The notes under the pieces were generated by a model. It was not told where the DNA came from, did not search any database, and saw only the letters and a list, made by a program, of their open reading frames with translations. The position numbers and the translations under genes were made by a program. From NCBI GenBank assembly GCA_964344565.1, contig CAYFNT010000004.1, forward strand, positions 124,001 through 188,000: 64,000 bases of DNA, in the 5' to 3' direction. Below are positions 27,851 to 37,110 of this stretch, in pieces (positions within the stretch are counted from its first letter, which is position 1; the number at the start of each line of letters is the position of its first letter). This DNA is from JACNKJ01 sp964344565 (GTDB lineage: Bacteria; Krumholzibacteriota; Krumholzibacteriia; JACNKJ01).

Positions 27851-29000
27851 TCGCCTGCGCATCGGCATCGTCTGCTATCCCAAGGCGGGGGGCAGCGGCA
27901 TCGTGGCCACAGAGCTGGGCATCGAACTGGCCCGGCGCGGCCACGAGGTGCATTTCATCAGCTCGGCCAGGCCCTTCCGTCTCACCGAACGCCACGAGGG
28001 ATTGCACGTGCATCAGGTGGAGACGGCGGACTATCCCCTCTTCGACTATCCGCCCTACACCCTCGCCCTGGCCGTGAAGATGCACCAGGTGGCCCACTTC
28101 CACGAGCTCGATCTCTTTCACGTGCACTACGCCATTCCCCACGCGGCCAGCGCGGTGCTCGCCCGGGACATGTGCAAGCACTGCGTGCCCGTGGTGACCA
28201 CCCTGCACGGCACCGACATCACCCTGGTGGGCAAGCATCCCAGCTATCACCGCATCACGCGCTACTGCATCGAGAGCAGCGACGCGGTGACCTCGGTGAG
28301 CGACTGGCTCACCTCCGAGACACGACGCATCTTCGAGACCGAAAAGGCTATCGAGACCATTCCGAACTTCGTGGATACCGATCAGTTCGAACCCGGATGC
28401 GACATGGAGATGCGACGGCGCTTCGCCGAGGATGACCAGCTCATCCTGCTCCACGCCTCGAACTTCCGCCCCGTGAAGCGCGCGCCCTTCCTGCTCGAGA
28501 TCTTCTCGCGCCTGAAGGCCGGGGAACGATGCGTGCTGGTTCTGGCCGGGGACGGCCCGGAGCTGGCCTCCATGGAGCACAGGGTGCGCGAGATGGGAAT
28601 CGAGAATCGGGTGAAGTTCCTCGGCGCCTGGGACGACATGGAAACCCTCCTGCCCCTGGCCGATCTCTTCCTCATGCCCAGCGAGCACGAGTCCTTCGGA
28701 CTGGCCCCCCTGGAGGCCATGAGCTGCGGCGTGCCGGTGCTGGTGACCGACCGGGGAGGTCCCGCCGAGGTGCTGGTTTCCGGCCAGGGAGGTGAGCTTC
28801 TGGATCCGGAGGACCTGGACGCCTGGGTCGCGGCCACGGACCGGCTTCTCGCCGACGAGGAGCTGCGAAGGGAGCAGGGGCGTCTGGGGCGCGAACGGGC
28901 CCTGGAACGCTACTCCATCGCTTCGGTGGTGGATCACTACGAAGTGCTCTTCCGATCCCTCACTCCGAGCATGGGAGTGGTGCCGGAGGTGAAGCCATGA
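27843..29000 (+). CDS. bshA: N-acetylglucosaminyl-malate synthase BshA
   Basis: A 385-aa GT4 glycosyltransferase that links GlcNAc from UDP-GlcNAc to L-malate, the first bacillithiol step. The BshA N-terminus IGIVCYPKAGGSGIVATELG is clear. HYAIPHAASAVLA, TTLHGTDITLVG, SNFRPVKR (about 205) and the nucleotide-sugar block PSEHESFGLAPLEAMSCGVPV complete the fold. The gene overlaps bshB1 by 8 bp. With bshC and bshB1 it gives a complete pathway in one transcript. Confidence 0.95.
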   Translation: MSDRLRIGIVCYPKAGGSGIVATELGIELARRGHEVHFISSARPFRLTERHEGLHVHQVETADYPLFDYPPYTLALAVKMHQVAHFHELDLFHVHYAIPHAASAVLARDMCKHCVPVVTTLHGTDITLVGKHPSYHRITRYCIESSDAVTSVSDWLTSETRRIFETEKAIETIPNFVDTDQFEPGCDMEMRRRFAEDDQLILLHASNFRPVKRAPFLLEIFSRLKAGERCVLVLAGDGPELASMEHRVREMGIENRVKFLGAWDDMETLLPLADLFLMPSEHESFGLAPLEAMSCGVPVLVTDRGGPAEVLVSGQGGELLDPEDLDAWVAATDRLLADEELRREQGRLGRERALERYSIASVVDHYEVLFRSLTPSMGVVPEVKP

Positions 29001-29371
29001 CGCGAGAGCAGGGCGAGGATCTGCGCTTTCCCGGCGAAGCCTACCGGTTCCTACTGGACGCACTCGAGCGCACGCGCATTCGCTATCAGCGGGAGGGGCA
29101 TGTGTCGGGGCAGGAACTTCTGGAAGGCATCCGCGAGCACGCCGGCGACCTCTACGGCCCCACGGCGGCCATGGTCTTCGAATCCTGGGGCGTGCGCGAC
29201 GGCAGCGATTTCGGATTCATGGTCTTCGAGCTGGTGGATCGCGGAGTCCTGGCCCGAAGGGAAGAGGACGCGCCCACGGATTTCGAGGGAGTCTTCTCCT
29301 ACAGGGAACTTTTCGAGGATAGCTATTTCGAATCGAAGGAAGAGAACGACAGCGGGAAAGAGACCGGATGA
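28997..29371 (+). CDS. Minf_1886 family protein
   Basis: A 124-aa soluble protein of unknown function. It matches the small Minf_1886 family by the segments YRFLLDALERTRI, HVSGQELLEGIREHAGDLYGP and FESWGVRDGSDFGFMVFELVDRG, and by an acidic C-terminus. No catalytic motif is visible. It overlaps bshA by 4 bp and the adenosine deaminase gene by 4 bp. The co-occurrence is physical only, and I cannot infer a role in thiol metabolism. Confidence 0.75.
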   Translation: MTREQGEDLRFPGEAYRFLLDALERTRIRYQREGHVSGQELLEGIREHAGDLYGPTAAMVFESWGVRDGSDFGFMVFELVDRGVLARREEDAPTDFEGVFSYRELFEDSYFESKEENDSGKETG

Positions 29372-30432
29372 AGCTCGACTACGATTGGCTGAAGGCCCTG
29401 CCCAAGACCGACCTCCACGTGCACCTGGACGGTTCGCTGCGCCCCTTGACCCTTCTGGAACTGGCTCGGGAAGGCGAGGTGGATCTGGGTCTCCGCACGG
29501 AGGAGGAGATCCGCGATGCCTGCCAGATGGGAGCCGGCGAGCGCAGTCTCGAACGCTACCTCCGCGCCTTCCGCTACACCCTGCCCGTGATGCAGTGGGA
29601 AGGGGCCCTGGAACGCACGGCCTACGAACTGGCCGTGGATGCGGCCGCGGAGAACGTGCGGCTCATCGAGATGCGCTACAGCCCCCTGCTTCACCGTGAG
29701 CGGGGCCTCGGCTTCGGCGAGATCATCTCGGCGGTGGCCCGAGGTCTTGAACGGGCCGAGCGGGAGACCGGCATCATCGCCGGACAGATCCTCTGCGGCA
29801 TCCGGAACATGCCGCCGGACAGTTCCCTGGAGCTGGCCGAGGCGACCCTGGAGTACCGCGACCTGGGAGTGGTGGCCTTCGACCTGGCGGGGGCGGAGAA
29901 GGACTACCCGGCCAAGGAGCACAAGGAGGCCTTCTACTTCGTCCAGAACAACAACTTGAACTCCACGCTTCACGCCGGCGAGGCCTTCGGACCCGCCTCC
30001 ATCTCGCAGGCCCTGCACTACTGCAGCGCCCACCGCATCGGCCACGGCGTGCGCCTGGGAGAGGACGAAGACCTGCTCCGCTTTGCCAACGATCACCGCG
30101 TTCCCCTGGAGATGTGCCTGACCAGCAATCTCGACACGGGGGCGGTGGCGGACATCCGCGAACATCCCTTCGGGAAATACCTTGACCTCGATTTGCGTGT
30201 CACCTTGAATACGGACAACCGCCTGATCTCCGACACCACGGTCACCGGCGAATTCGCCCTGGCGGCGGAGGCCTTCCAGCTCAGCGTCGAGGCCATCCAT
30301 ACCATCGTCCTCAACGGCTTCAAGAGCGCCTTCCTGCCTCATGCGCGGAAATCCGAGCTGGTGCGGGAGGTGGTGCGCGAACTGGTGCAGATGGGTGCGC
30401 CGCCGGAGAATCGATATGCCGATCACCTGTAA
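29368..30432 (+). CDS. add: adenosine deaminase family protein
   Basis: A 354-aa TIM-barrel metal-dependent deaminase. The zinc ligands sit in KTDLHVHLDGSL (residues 12-23) and STLHAGEAFGP (about 204). The catalytic SAHRIGHGVRLGED block (about 225) and the final aspartate in LNTDNRLIS (about 277) are intact. It probably converts adenosine to inosine, though adenine or a modified nucleoside substrate is possible in this family. It overlaps the Minf_1886 gene. Confidence 0.88.
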   Translation: MKLDYDWLKALPKTDLHVHLDGSLRPLTLLELAREGEVDLGLRTEEEIRDACQMGAGERSLERYLRAFRYTLPVMQWEGALERTAYELAVDAAAENVRLIEMRYSPLLHRERGLGFGEIISAVARGLERAERETGIIAGQILCGIRNMPPDSSLELAEATLEYRDLGVVAFDLAGAEKDYPAKEHKEAFYFVQNNNLNSTLHAGEAFGPASISQALHYCSAHRIGHGVRLGEDEDLLRFANDHRVPLEMCLTSNLDTGAVADIREHPFGKYLDLDLRVTLNTDNRLISDTTVTGEFALAAEAFQLSVEAIHTIVLNGFKSAFLPHARKSELVREVVRELVQMGAPPENRYADHL

Positions 30433-30445
30433 TCTGGAAAGTGGC

Positions 30446-31213
30446 ATGAAGCTTCGCTGGAAAATGATCCTGCCGATGATGGCGCTGTTGCTGGCGGCCG
30501 GACTGGCCGCCCAGGAGGGCGGCGAGGACGAGAGCCCATTGAGCCCCGAGGACATGGAACTCTTCGACCTGGAGGCCCTGGATCAGGAGCCTTCGGTGCG
30601 CGACAGCTTGCGCCGGGCCCGCCAGCAGGGCTACGGCTGGCTCGACTCCCTCTACGGCGCGACGCCCGATTCCCTGCGCCTCTACACCGACTCCATCTGG
30701 GCCGATTCCCTGGGCGCCATGGAGCCCGACTCGGTGGGCGAGGCCTGGCCCATCGATCCGCCGAGGGATCTACCCTTCCTGGAGCACGGCCTCCAAGACA
30801 TCCTGCGCGGATCGCCCTTGCCCGAAGACGAAGACGAGAGCTGGACCGACATATTCAGCGTCGATTCCCTCATCGGCCTGTCCCTGCTTCAGGTTCGGGA
30901 AGAGGCCTGGCCCTGCTACTATCCCTACAGCGATCTGTGGATCTACATCTGGCGCGGCTGGGGGCAACTGATCCACGACGGCGTGGAGGAGGAGTACTCC
31001 CCCGGGCGCATGTTCCAGGTGCCGGCCGGAAGCATCCATCATCTTCGCAACGTGAGCGGCGCGCCCACGGTGGCGCTGGTCTGGAGCAGTCCTCCGGCCG
31101 ATTCGCTGCGCGTGCGCATCGTCCCCGACGAGGTGCTCGAGCAGATGCAGGCCGACTCCCTGCGCGCCCTGGATCTCGAGGAACGCATCATCTATCGGAG
31201 CGGCAGCCGATGA
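30446..31213 (+). CDS. secreted cupin-domain protein
   Basis: A 255-aa protein with a signal peptide (residues 1-23, MILPMMALLLAAGLAA). An acidic serine/aspartate-rich region with repeated DSL/PDS dipeptides (about 50-125) precedes a C-terminal cupin-like domain (about 150-225) containing YSDLWIYIWRGWGQLIHDG, PGRMFQVPAGSIHHLRNVSG and VALVWSSPP. The cupin histidines are few, so metal binding is uncertain. ATG 30446 is preferred over longer in-frame starts because it gives a clean signal peptide. Function unknown. Confidence 0.7.
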   Translation: MKLRWKMILPMMALLLAAGLAAQEGGEDESPLSPEDMELFDLEALDQEPSVRDSLRRARQQGYGWLDSLYGATPDSLRLYTDSIWADSLGAMEPDSVGEAWPIDPPRDLPFLEHGLQDILRGSPLPEDEDESWTDIFSVDSLIGLSLLQVREEAWPCYYPYSDLWIYIWRGWGQLIHDGVEEEYSPGRMFQVPAGSIHHLRNVSGAPTVALVWSSPPADSLRVRIVPDEVLEQMQADSLRALDLEERIIYRSGSR

Positions 31214-31226
31214 GAAAGGTATTGGC

Positions 31227-31952
31227 ATGAAAGGCATCGTTCTGGCGGGCGGAACCGGAAGCCGGCTCTTCCCTCTGACCAAGGTCACCAACAAGCACCT
31301 GCTGCCCGTGGGGCGGGTGCCCATGATCTTTCATCCCATCGCCAAGCTCATCGAGGGCGGCATCGAGGAGATCCTGGTGGTCACGGGCACCGAGCACATG
31401 GGGGACGTGGTCTCCCTGCTCGGTAGCGGCCGCGAGATCGGTTGCAAGCTCACCTACAAGGTGCAGGACGAGGCCGGCGGCATTGCCCAGGCCCTGAGCC
31501 TGGCCGAGAACTTCTGCCACGGCGATCCCTGCTGCGTGATCCTGGGCGACAACATCTTCGAGGATTCCCTGGAAGGGGAGGTGGCCGCCTACGAGAAGCA
31601 GCAGGGCGGCGCGCGCATCCTGCTGAAGGAAGTGGAGGATCCCCACCGCTTCGGCGTGGCCGAGGTCAGCGGAGACAGCGTGGTTTCAATTGTGGAGAAG
31701 CCCGCCGAGCCCAAGAGCAACCTGGCCGTCTCGGGAATCTACTTCTTCGACTTCGAGGTCTTCGACATCATCCGCACCCTGAAGCCCTCGGCCCGGGGCG
31801 AGCTTGAGATCTCGGACGTGAACAACGAGTACATAAGGCTCGGCAGGTTGAGCCACGGACGCCTGTCGGGTTGGTGGACCGACGCCGGCACCTTCGAATC
31901 CCTAGACCATGCCCAGGACCTCGTGGGTCCGGAGCAGGGGAGGCTGTTTTGA
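31227..31952 (+). CDS. rmlA: nucleotide-sugar pyrophosphorylase, RmlA-like (short form)
   Basis: A 241-aa sugar-1-phosphate nucleotidyltransferase. KGIVLAGGTGSRLFPLT at the N-terminus binds the nucleotide. NKHLLPVGRVPMIFHPI, ILGDNIFEDSL and GWWTDAGTFESL complete the pattern. Length fits short-form RmlA-like enzymes. The most likely product is dTDP-glucose, given the adjacent rmlC-like and rmlB genes. The final TGA overlaps the TTG start of the next gene. Confidence 0.85.
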   Translation: MKGIVLAGGTGSRLFPLTKVTNKHLLPVGRVPMIFHPIAKLIEGGIEEILVVTGTEHMGDVVSLLGSGREIGCKLTYKVQDEAGGIAQALSLAENFCHGDPCCVILGDNIFEDSLEGEVAAYEKQQGGARILLKEVEDPHRFGVAEVSGDSVVSIVEKPAEPKSNLAVSGIYFFDFEVFDIIRTLKPSARGELEISDVNNEYIRLGRLSHGRLSGWWTDAGTFESLDHAQDLVGPEQGRLF

Positions 31953-32404
31953 TCGACGGAGTGGTGATCAAGGAACTCAGGCAGATTCCCGATGAGCGCG
32001 GCTACCTCTGCGAGATGCTGCGGGACGACGATCCCTTCTTCGAGAAGTTCGGGCAGTGCTACGTCTCGGCCACCTATCCAGGCGTGGTCAAGGGCTGGCA
32101 CTACCACGTGCACCAGGTGGATCACTTCGTCTGCGTGAAGGGCATGATCAAGCTGGCCATGTACGACGCCCGCGAGAACAGCCCCACCCACGGCGAGGTG
32201 CAGGAGCTGTTTCTCGGCGAGCAGAAGCCCATCCTGGTGCGGGTGCCCAACGGCGTCTACCACGGCTGGAAATGCGTGGGCCAGGAGATGAGCCTGGTGG
32301 TCAACACGCCCAATCGGCACTACGACTACGAGAATCCCGACGAGATCCGCTGCGATCCCCACGACAACGACATTCCCTACGATTGGGATCGAAAGGACGG
32401 CTGA
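31949..32404 (+). CDS. rmlC: dTDP-4-dehydrorhamnose 3,5-epimerase-like cupin
   Basis: A 151-aa RmlC-family protein starting at TTG 31949. KGWHYHVHQVDHFVCVKGMIKLAMYD holds the catalytic histidine region, and ENSPTHG plus VRVPNGVYHGWKC match the family. It is shorter than the usual 180 aa. The first His-rich segment differs from the standard RGLHYQ, so the exact reaction (3,5-epimerase or 3-/5-epimerase of another keto sugar) is uncertain. Confidence 0.8.
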   Translation: MIDGVVIKELRQIPDERGYLCEMLRDDDPFFEKFGQCYVSATYPGVVKGWHYHVHQVDHFVCVKGMIKLAMYDARENSPTHGEVQELFLGEQKPILVRVPNGVYHGWKCVGQEMSLVVNTPNRHYDYENPDEIRCDPHDNDIPYDWDRKDG

Positions 32405-33426
32405 TGGCCTTCACCCTCGTCACCGGCGGCTGCGGATTCATCGGGAGCAACTTCGTCCGCATGATGCGGACCGAGGAGCCCGACCGGCCCATCCTCAACC
32501 TCGATCTGCTCAGCTACGCCGGCAACCTCGAGAACCTCGCGGATTTCGAGGAGGACGAGGGCTACCATTTCGTGAAGGGCGACATCGCCGACCCCGAGCT
32601 GGTGGCCAGCCTCTTCGAGGATCACCCCATCGATCGGGTGGTCCACTTCGCCGCCGAGAGTCACGTGGACCGAAGCATCCTGGGGCCGGGCATCTTCGTG
32701 AGGACCAACGTGGCGGGCACCCAGGTGCTGCTGGAGGCGGCCCGGGAAGCCTGGAGCGATACGGGGGGGCGCTTCCTCATGGTCTCCACCGACGAGGTCT
32801 ACGGCAGCCTCGGCGAGACCGGCCTCTTCCGGGAAGACACGCCCCTGGATCCTTCCAGTCCCTATTCGGCGAGCAAGGCCGGCGCCGACCTGCTCTGCCA
32901 GGCCTGGCACCGCACTTTCGGCTTCCCGGTGATGATCAGCCGCTGCAGCAACAACTACGGACCCTACCAGTTTCCCGAGAAGCTCATCCCCCTCATGATC
33001 CAGCGGGCCAGCCAGGGGGAGAAACTGCCGGTCTACGGCGACGGCCTGAACGTGCGCGACTGGATCCACGTGGACGATCACAACCGCGCCCTGCGGAGCA
33101 TCCTCGATGCGGGTGAGCCCGGCCGCGTCTACAACGTGGGGGCCGACAACGAGCAGACCAACCTGCACATCGTCGAAAGCATCCTCGCCCATCTGGACCG
33201 GCCCAAGGATCTGATCAGCTACGTCACCGACCGTCCGGGCCACGACCGCCGCTACGCCATGGACTCCAGGCGTCTGCAGGACGAGTTGGGCTGGCGTCCC
33301 CAGGTGGAATTCGAGAAGGGCCTCGCCGAGACGGTGGATTGGTATCTGGAGAACCGCGGCTGGTGGGAGCGCATCCTCAGCGGTGAGTATCGCGATTACT
33401 ACGAGAGGCAATACGGAGGAAGATAG
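32404..33426 (+). CDS. rmlB: dTDP-glucose 4,6-dehydratase
   Basis: A 340-aa extended SDR. The NAD-binding VTGGCGFIGSNFVR is at the N-terminus. AAESHVDRSI, STDEVYGSL, the catalytic YSASKAGAD and RCSNNYGPYQFPEKLIPLMI are all typical of RmlB. It forms dTDP-4-keto-6-deoxyglucose. It overlaps the rmlC-like stop by one base. No rmlD reductase is in the window. Confidence 0.93.
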   Translation: MAFTLVTGGCGFIGSNFVRMMRTEEPDRPILNLDLLSYAGNLENLADFEEDEGYHFVKGDIADPELVASLFEDHPIDRVVHFAAESHVDRSILGPGIFVRTNVAGTQVLLEAAREAWSDTGGRFLMVSTDEVYGSLGETGLFREDTPLDPSSPYSASKAGADLLCQAWHRTFGFPVMISRCSNNYGPYQFPEKLIPLMIQRASQGEKLPVYGDGLNVRDWIHVDDHNRALRSILDAGEPGRVYNVGADNEQTNLHIVESILAHLDRPKDLISYVTDRPGHDRRYAMDSRRLQDELGWRPQVEFEKGLAETVDWYLENRGWWERILSGEYRDYYERQYGGR

Positions 33427-33433
33427 ACGAGCC

Positions 33434-34516
33434 ATGGCGGCCAGTATCCTCAAAAGCCCTGCCGGACGTCTGCTGCTCAAGACCCTCGGCTATTCGCCCC
33501 GGGAGAAGCTCTTCCGGCTGGACGGGGATCTGGGCAAGCTGTCGCGCATCCTCCTGGTGGACTCCGGCCGGCTCTCCGATCTGCTCTTCTTCCTGCCGGT
33601 CATCGAGGGGCTCCGCGAATCGGCCCCCGGCGTCGAGATCGAGGTCATGACCCTGGAGCGCTGGGGCGAGTTTCTCAAGCGCGAGCCGGGGGTGTCCGGG
33701 CTCATCCTCTACGATCCCCAGCAGCTCAAGCTGAGGTCCACGGCCTATCATCACCTGCTCAAGGAAGTGAAGCGCCGCGATTTCGACGCGGTGATGCTCA
33801 TGAGCGATCTGGCCGATCCCATGCGGGATCTGGTGGCCTTCGCCTCGGGAGCGCCCCTGCGCATCGGCGCGGACGACGCCGAGCGCGAGGCCTTCCTCAA
33901 CTGCACGGTGCGCTGGGGCCGCTCGGGTCGCTATCGCATGGACCTGGCCCGGGAGCTCTCCAGGTTCCTGGGACTGCACTACGATCCCGCCCGCTGGAGC
34001 TTCGCCTTCCAGCCCGAGGAACTGCGCGCGGCCGATCAGCTCATCCACTTCCGCAAGCCGGTGAAGGATCAGATCCTCATCGGCGTGGACAGCGCCACTG
34101 GGCTGGGCGAAAGCCGGCTCGTCGAAAGCCACCTCGCCTACATCGTGGGACATCTGGCCGGAAGCCTCAGGGCCAAGGTCATGCTCTTCAATCTGGATGA
34201 GACGGCCGAGGGCGAGAGCAGCTTCGCCTCGCGCCTAGGCGGAAACGTGCTGGACACGCCCGAACTCGGGCTTCGAGAGACCCTGGCCCTGCTCTCCCGA
34301 TGCGACCTCTTCGTGGCGGGCAACACCGAACTCTTCCACGCGGGAGTGGTGTTCGGGGTGCCGTCCCTGGGGCTCTTCACCGATTCGGACAGGTTGGACT
34401 GGGAGCCTCGGAACAGGGAATCGGTGGCGGTGCTCAGGGGCAAGCCCGGCGAGAAGATCTCGCTCTCGGAACTGGAAGCCTCGGTGAAGCGGATCCTCCA
34501 TGCGGCCCCTGCCTGA
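33434..34516 (+). CDS. divergent GT9 (heptosyltransferase-like) protein
   Basis: A 360-aa GT-B fold protein related to ADP-heptose:LPS heptosyltransferases. The N-terminal ILLVDSGRLSDLLFFLPVIEGL corresponds to the family's acceptor-domain start. The donor-binding GNTELFHAGVVFGVPSLGLF replaces the usual NDSGxMHLA block. The usual acidic and serine residues are thus substituted, so catalysis may be altered. ATG 33434 lies 7 bp after rmlB. The end overlaps the next heptosyltransferase by 17 bp. Confidence 0.7.
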   Translation: MAASILKSPAGRLLLKTLGYSPREKLFRLDGDLGKLSRILLVDSGRLSDLLFFLPVIEGLRESAPGVEIEVMTLERWGEFLKREPGVSGLILYDPQQLKLRSTAYHHLLKEVKRRDFDAVMLMSDLADPMRDLVAFASGAPLRIGADDAEREAFLNCTVRWGRSGRYRMDLARELSRFLGLHYDPARWSFAFQPEELRAADQLIHFRKPVKDQILIGVDSATGLGESRLVESHLAYIVGHLAGSLRAKVMLFNLDETAEGESSFASRLGGNVLDTPELGLRETLALLSRCDLFVAGNTELFHAGVVFGVPSLGLFTDSDRLDWEPRNRESVAVLRGKPGEKISLSELEASVKRILHAAPA

Positions 34517-35531
34517 ACCACCTTTCAAAGCCGCGATTCTCCTGCCCCGCTGGCTCGGCGACGCGGTGATGAGCAGCTCGCTCATCGCGCCCCTGGCGGA
34601 GCTTTCCGGCGAGGCCGTGGAAGTCTGGGGCCCTCCGGCCTTCCGCCCCCTCTTCGCGAGAGGAGAGGCCATCGCGGGCTATCGCGTTTACGACGGCAAG
34701 AAGGCCCACAAGGGCTGGTCCGGGCTCCGGCGTTTCCGCGCCGGGTTCGGGGATGACCCTCCCAGGGCGGTCTGGGTGATTCCCGACAGCTTCTCCTCGG
34801 CCCTGGCCGCGCGATTCTCCAGGGCCCGGATCCGAGTGGGGCGTTCCCACGAGAGTCGCGGCCTCCTGCTCAGTCACCCGCTGGGCAGCCTCCGCCGGGA
34901 TCGCTCCCGGCACTGGACCCTGGAAAAGGCCGACCTGCTTCGTCCCTTCGCCGAACCGGGCTCCCTCCAGCCGGGACTTCGGCTGGACGGCGACCTGAGA
35001 GACTTCGAGGAATGGATGAAGGAGCAAGGTCTATCTACCAGTAAATACGTAATCTACGCGCCCGGCGCCAAGTTCGGGCCCGCCAAACACTGGAAGGGCT
35101 TCGCCCCATTCGCCGCGGAAATCCCCGAGGATCTCGAGATCGTGCTGGTGGGGGCGGCCGCGGAGGCCGGTCATCTGGACGCCCTGGCCTCGGAGATCGA
35201 AAGCCGTGGCCGGAAGGTGAGAAGCTATCCCGGCGACCTCGGTCTCGCGCAACTCGCGCGATTCTGCCGTGACGCGCGATTCGTATTGAGCAACGACTCG
35301 GGAGTCATGCATCTGGCGGCCGCGGTGGGGGCACGGGTACTGGGGCTCTTCCTCTCCACCGATCCGGTCTGGACCGCTCCACTTGGCGCTTCCGCGCGCA
35401 GTCTGGCCGCGGGCGTGGAGTGCCGTCCCTGCTTCCAGCGAAGCTGTCCGCTCCCCGAGATGATCTGCCAGGACTCCCTCGACATGGCCTCGGTGCGGGA
35501 GGCCCTCGGCGATTGGATGGTGGCCTCGTGA
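34500..35531 (+). CDS. ADP-heptose:LPS heptosyltransferase (GT9)
   Basis: A 343-aa GT9 enzyme for LPS inner-core assembly. AAILLPRWLGDAVMSSSLI corresponds to the WaaF acceptor-domain motif. APGAKFGPAKHW is the WaaF/WaaC donor-domain motif, and LSNDSGVMHLAAAVGARVLGLF is the ADP-heptose-binding block. A CRPCFQRSCP segment near the C-terminus matches the WaaF-type cysteine pattern. The end overlaps gmhB. Confidence 0.88.
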   Translation: MRPLPEPPFKAAILLPRWLGDAVMSSSLIAPLAELSGEAVEVWGPPAFRPLFARGEAIAGYRVYDGKKAHKGWSGLRRFRAGFGDDPPRAVWVIPDSFSSALAARFSRARIRVGRSHESRGLLLSHPLGSLRRDRSRHWTLEKADLLRPFAEPGSLQPGLRLDGDLRDFEEWMKEQGLSTSKYVIYAPGAKFGPAKHWKGFAPFAAEIPEDLEIVLVGAAAEAGHLDALASEIESRGRKVRSYPGDLGLAQLARFCRDARFVLSNDSGVMHLAAAVGARVLGLFLSTDPVWTAPLGASARSLAAGVECRPCFQRSCPLPEMICQDSLDMASVREALGDWMVAS

Positions 35532-36100
35532 GTCGCCGGGCGATTTTTCTAGACCGGGACGGAACGCTCATCCAGGAGCGTCACTTCCTGCACAGGCCCG
35601 AGGACCTGGAGTTCATCGAGGGCAGCCTCGAAGCCCTGTGGAAACTCAGTGATGCGAAATTCGCCCTGGTGGTCGTCAGCAACCAGTCGGGGGTGGCGCG
35701 GGGCTACTTCGGCCTCGCGGAAGTGGAGGCAGTCAACGCCGAACTCCGGCGCCGCCTCGCGGAGCGGGGAATCGAACTGGACGGAATCTACGTCTGTCCC
35801 CATCATCCCGAGGGCGAATCGCCGGAATTCGGCATCGTCTGCGATTGCCGGAAACCGGCGCCGGGCCTGGTCCTTCGCGCGGCGGAGGAACTGGATCTGG
35901 AAGTCCAGGGAAGCTGGATCGTGGGCGACAAGCCCGACGACGTGCGACTGTCCGAAAGCCTGCCCCTCAGGCCGGTGCTCCTGCGCACGGGCTACGGACG
36001 GGAGCGGGAAGCCGAGGTGGCGCAGCTGCCCGGGCTGAGGATCGTCGAGAATCTGCACGAAGCGGCCCGTCTGATCCTGAGCGAGGAAGAGGGTTCATGA
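35528..36100 (+). CDS. gmhB: D-glycero-heptose-1,7-bisphosphate 7-phosphatase
   Basis: A 190-aa HAD phosphatase in the ADP-heptose pathway. The nucleophile motif FLDRDGTL is at residues 7-14. SNQSGVARGYF (about 57), a zinc-binding loop CPHHPEG...CDCRKPAPG (about 92-120) and VGDKPDDV (about 140) are diagnostic. GTG 35528 overlaps the preceding stop. gmhA and hldE are not present in the window. Confidence 0.92.
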   Translation: MSRRAIFLDRDGTLIQERHFLHRPEDLEFIEGSLEALWKLSDAKFALVVVSNQSGVARGYFGLAEVEAVNAELRRRLAERGIELDGIYVCPHHPEGESPEFGIVCDCRKPAPGLVLRAAEELDLEVQGSWIVGDKPDDVRLSESLPLRPVLLRTGYGREREAEVAQLPGLRIVENLHEAARLILSEEEGS

Positions 36101-37110
36101 GCCGGAAGTGGAAGGACCCCGAGAGCATCCTCGTGAGCCGTCTCCGTTTCACGGGCGACGTCATCCTCAGCACGCCCCTCGTGGACGCTCTCGCCCGGCG
36201 CTTCCCCGGCGCGGCCATCGACTATCTCTGCGAGGAACCCCACGACCAGGTGCTCTGGGAGAATCCCCGTCTGCGCAGGATCCTCACCCTTCGGCCCGGC
36301 GGCGGCGCGCGGGAGACCCTGGCCCTGGCCCGCAGGTTGCGCGGGCAGTACGACTGGGTCTTCGATCTCTTCGGCAATCCCCGCAGCGCGCTGCTCACGG
36401 CCATGTCCGGGGCCAAACTGAGGATCGGCAACGCCCGCATGCCCCGTGGTCTCGCCTACAACCATCGTCCGGCCATCGCCGAGGGGCTGGCGGCTCCGGA
36501 TCATCATCTCGCGCATCTGGAGAGCCTCCTGGGAGAGGTGGAGCGAAACGCGCCGCGGGTGCATCTGAGCGGCAACGAGCGCGAGACGGGTTCGCGGATG
36601 CTCTCGGACCGCGGCGTGGGGCCGCGCAGCATCGCCATCCTAGTGGGCGCGAGCCAGCCCACCAAGGAATGGCCCCTGGAGAACTTCGCGCGGCTGGCGG
36701 CCCTGCTGAAAATGGGCGGCCGCTTCGAACCGGTTTTCCTGGGACAGCCCGGCAAGCGTGAGGCCCTGGACCGCATCCGCCAGCTCAGTCACTCCCAGGT
36801 GGTCATCCTGCCGGAGATGCCGCTCAGGGAACTGGCCGGCGTATTGGTGAACATGCGGGCCCTGGTGTCGCCGGACGGGGGCATCCTCCATCTGGCCATC
36901 GCCCTGGGCTTGCCCACCCTCGGGCTTTTCGGCCCGACGGATCCGAGCATCTGGTTTCCCTACGAGGGCCTGAATCACGCGGAACTCGTCATCCGCGACG
37001 CACACTGCCGGCCCTGCCATCTGCACGAATGCCCCGATCCCTTCTGCCTGAGGGAGATCGGACCCGAACGGGTGGCCGAGCGCCTGGCCGCCCTCCTGGA
37101 GCGGACGTGA
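36097..37110 (+). CDS. heptosyltransferase family GT9 protein
   Basis: A 337-aa GT9 protein. ILVSRLRFTGDVILSTPLVDALARR opens the acceptor domain. LVGASQPTKEWPLENFARLA matches the donor-binding loop, and VSPDGGILHLAIALGLPTLGLFGPTDP is the NDSG-equivalent block with DGG instead of DSG. A C-terminal HCRPCHLHECPDPFC cysteine segment is present. Probably a core heptosyltransferase; the acceptor is unknown. Confidence 0.86.
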   Translation: MSRKWKDPESILVSRLRFTGDVILSTPLVDALARRFPGAAIDYLCEEPHDQVLWENPRLRRILTLRPGGGARETLALARRLRGQYDWVFDLFGNPRSALLTAMSGAKLRIGNARMPRGLAYNHRPAIAEGLAAPDHHLAHLESLLGEVERNAPRVHLSGNERETGSRMLSDRGVGPRSIAILVGASQPTKEWPLENFARLAALLKMGGRFEPVFLGQPGKREALDRIRQLSHSQVVILPEMPLRELAGVLVNMRALVSPDGGILHLAIALGLPTLGLFGPTDPSIWFPYEGLNHAELVIRDAHCRPCHLHECPDPFCLREIGPERVAERLAALLERT

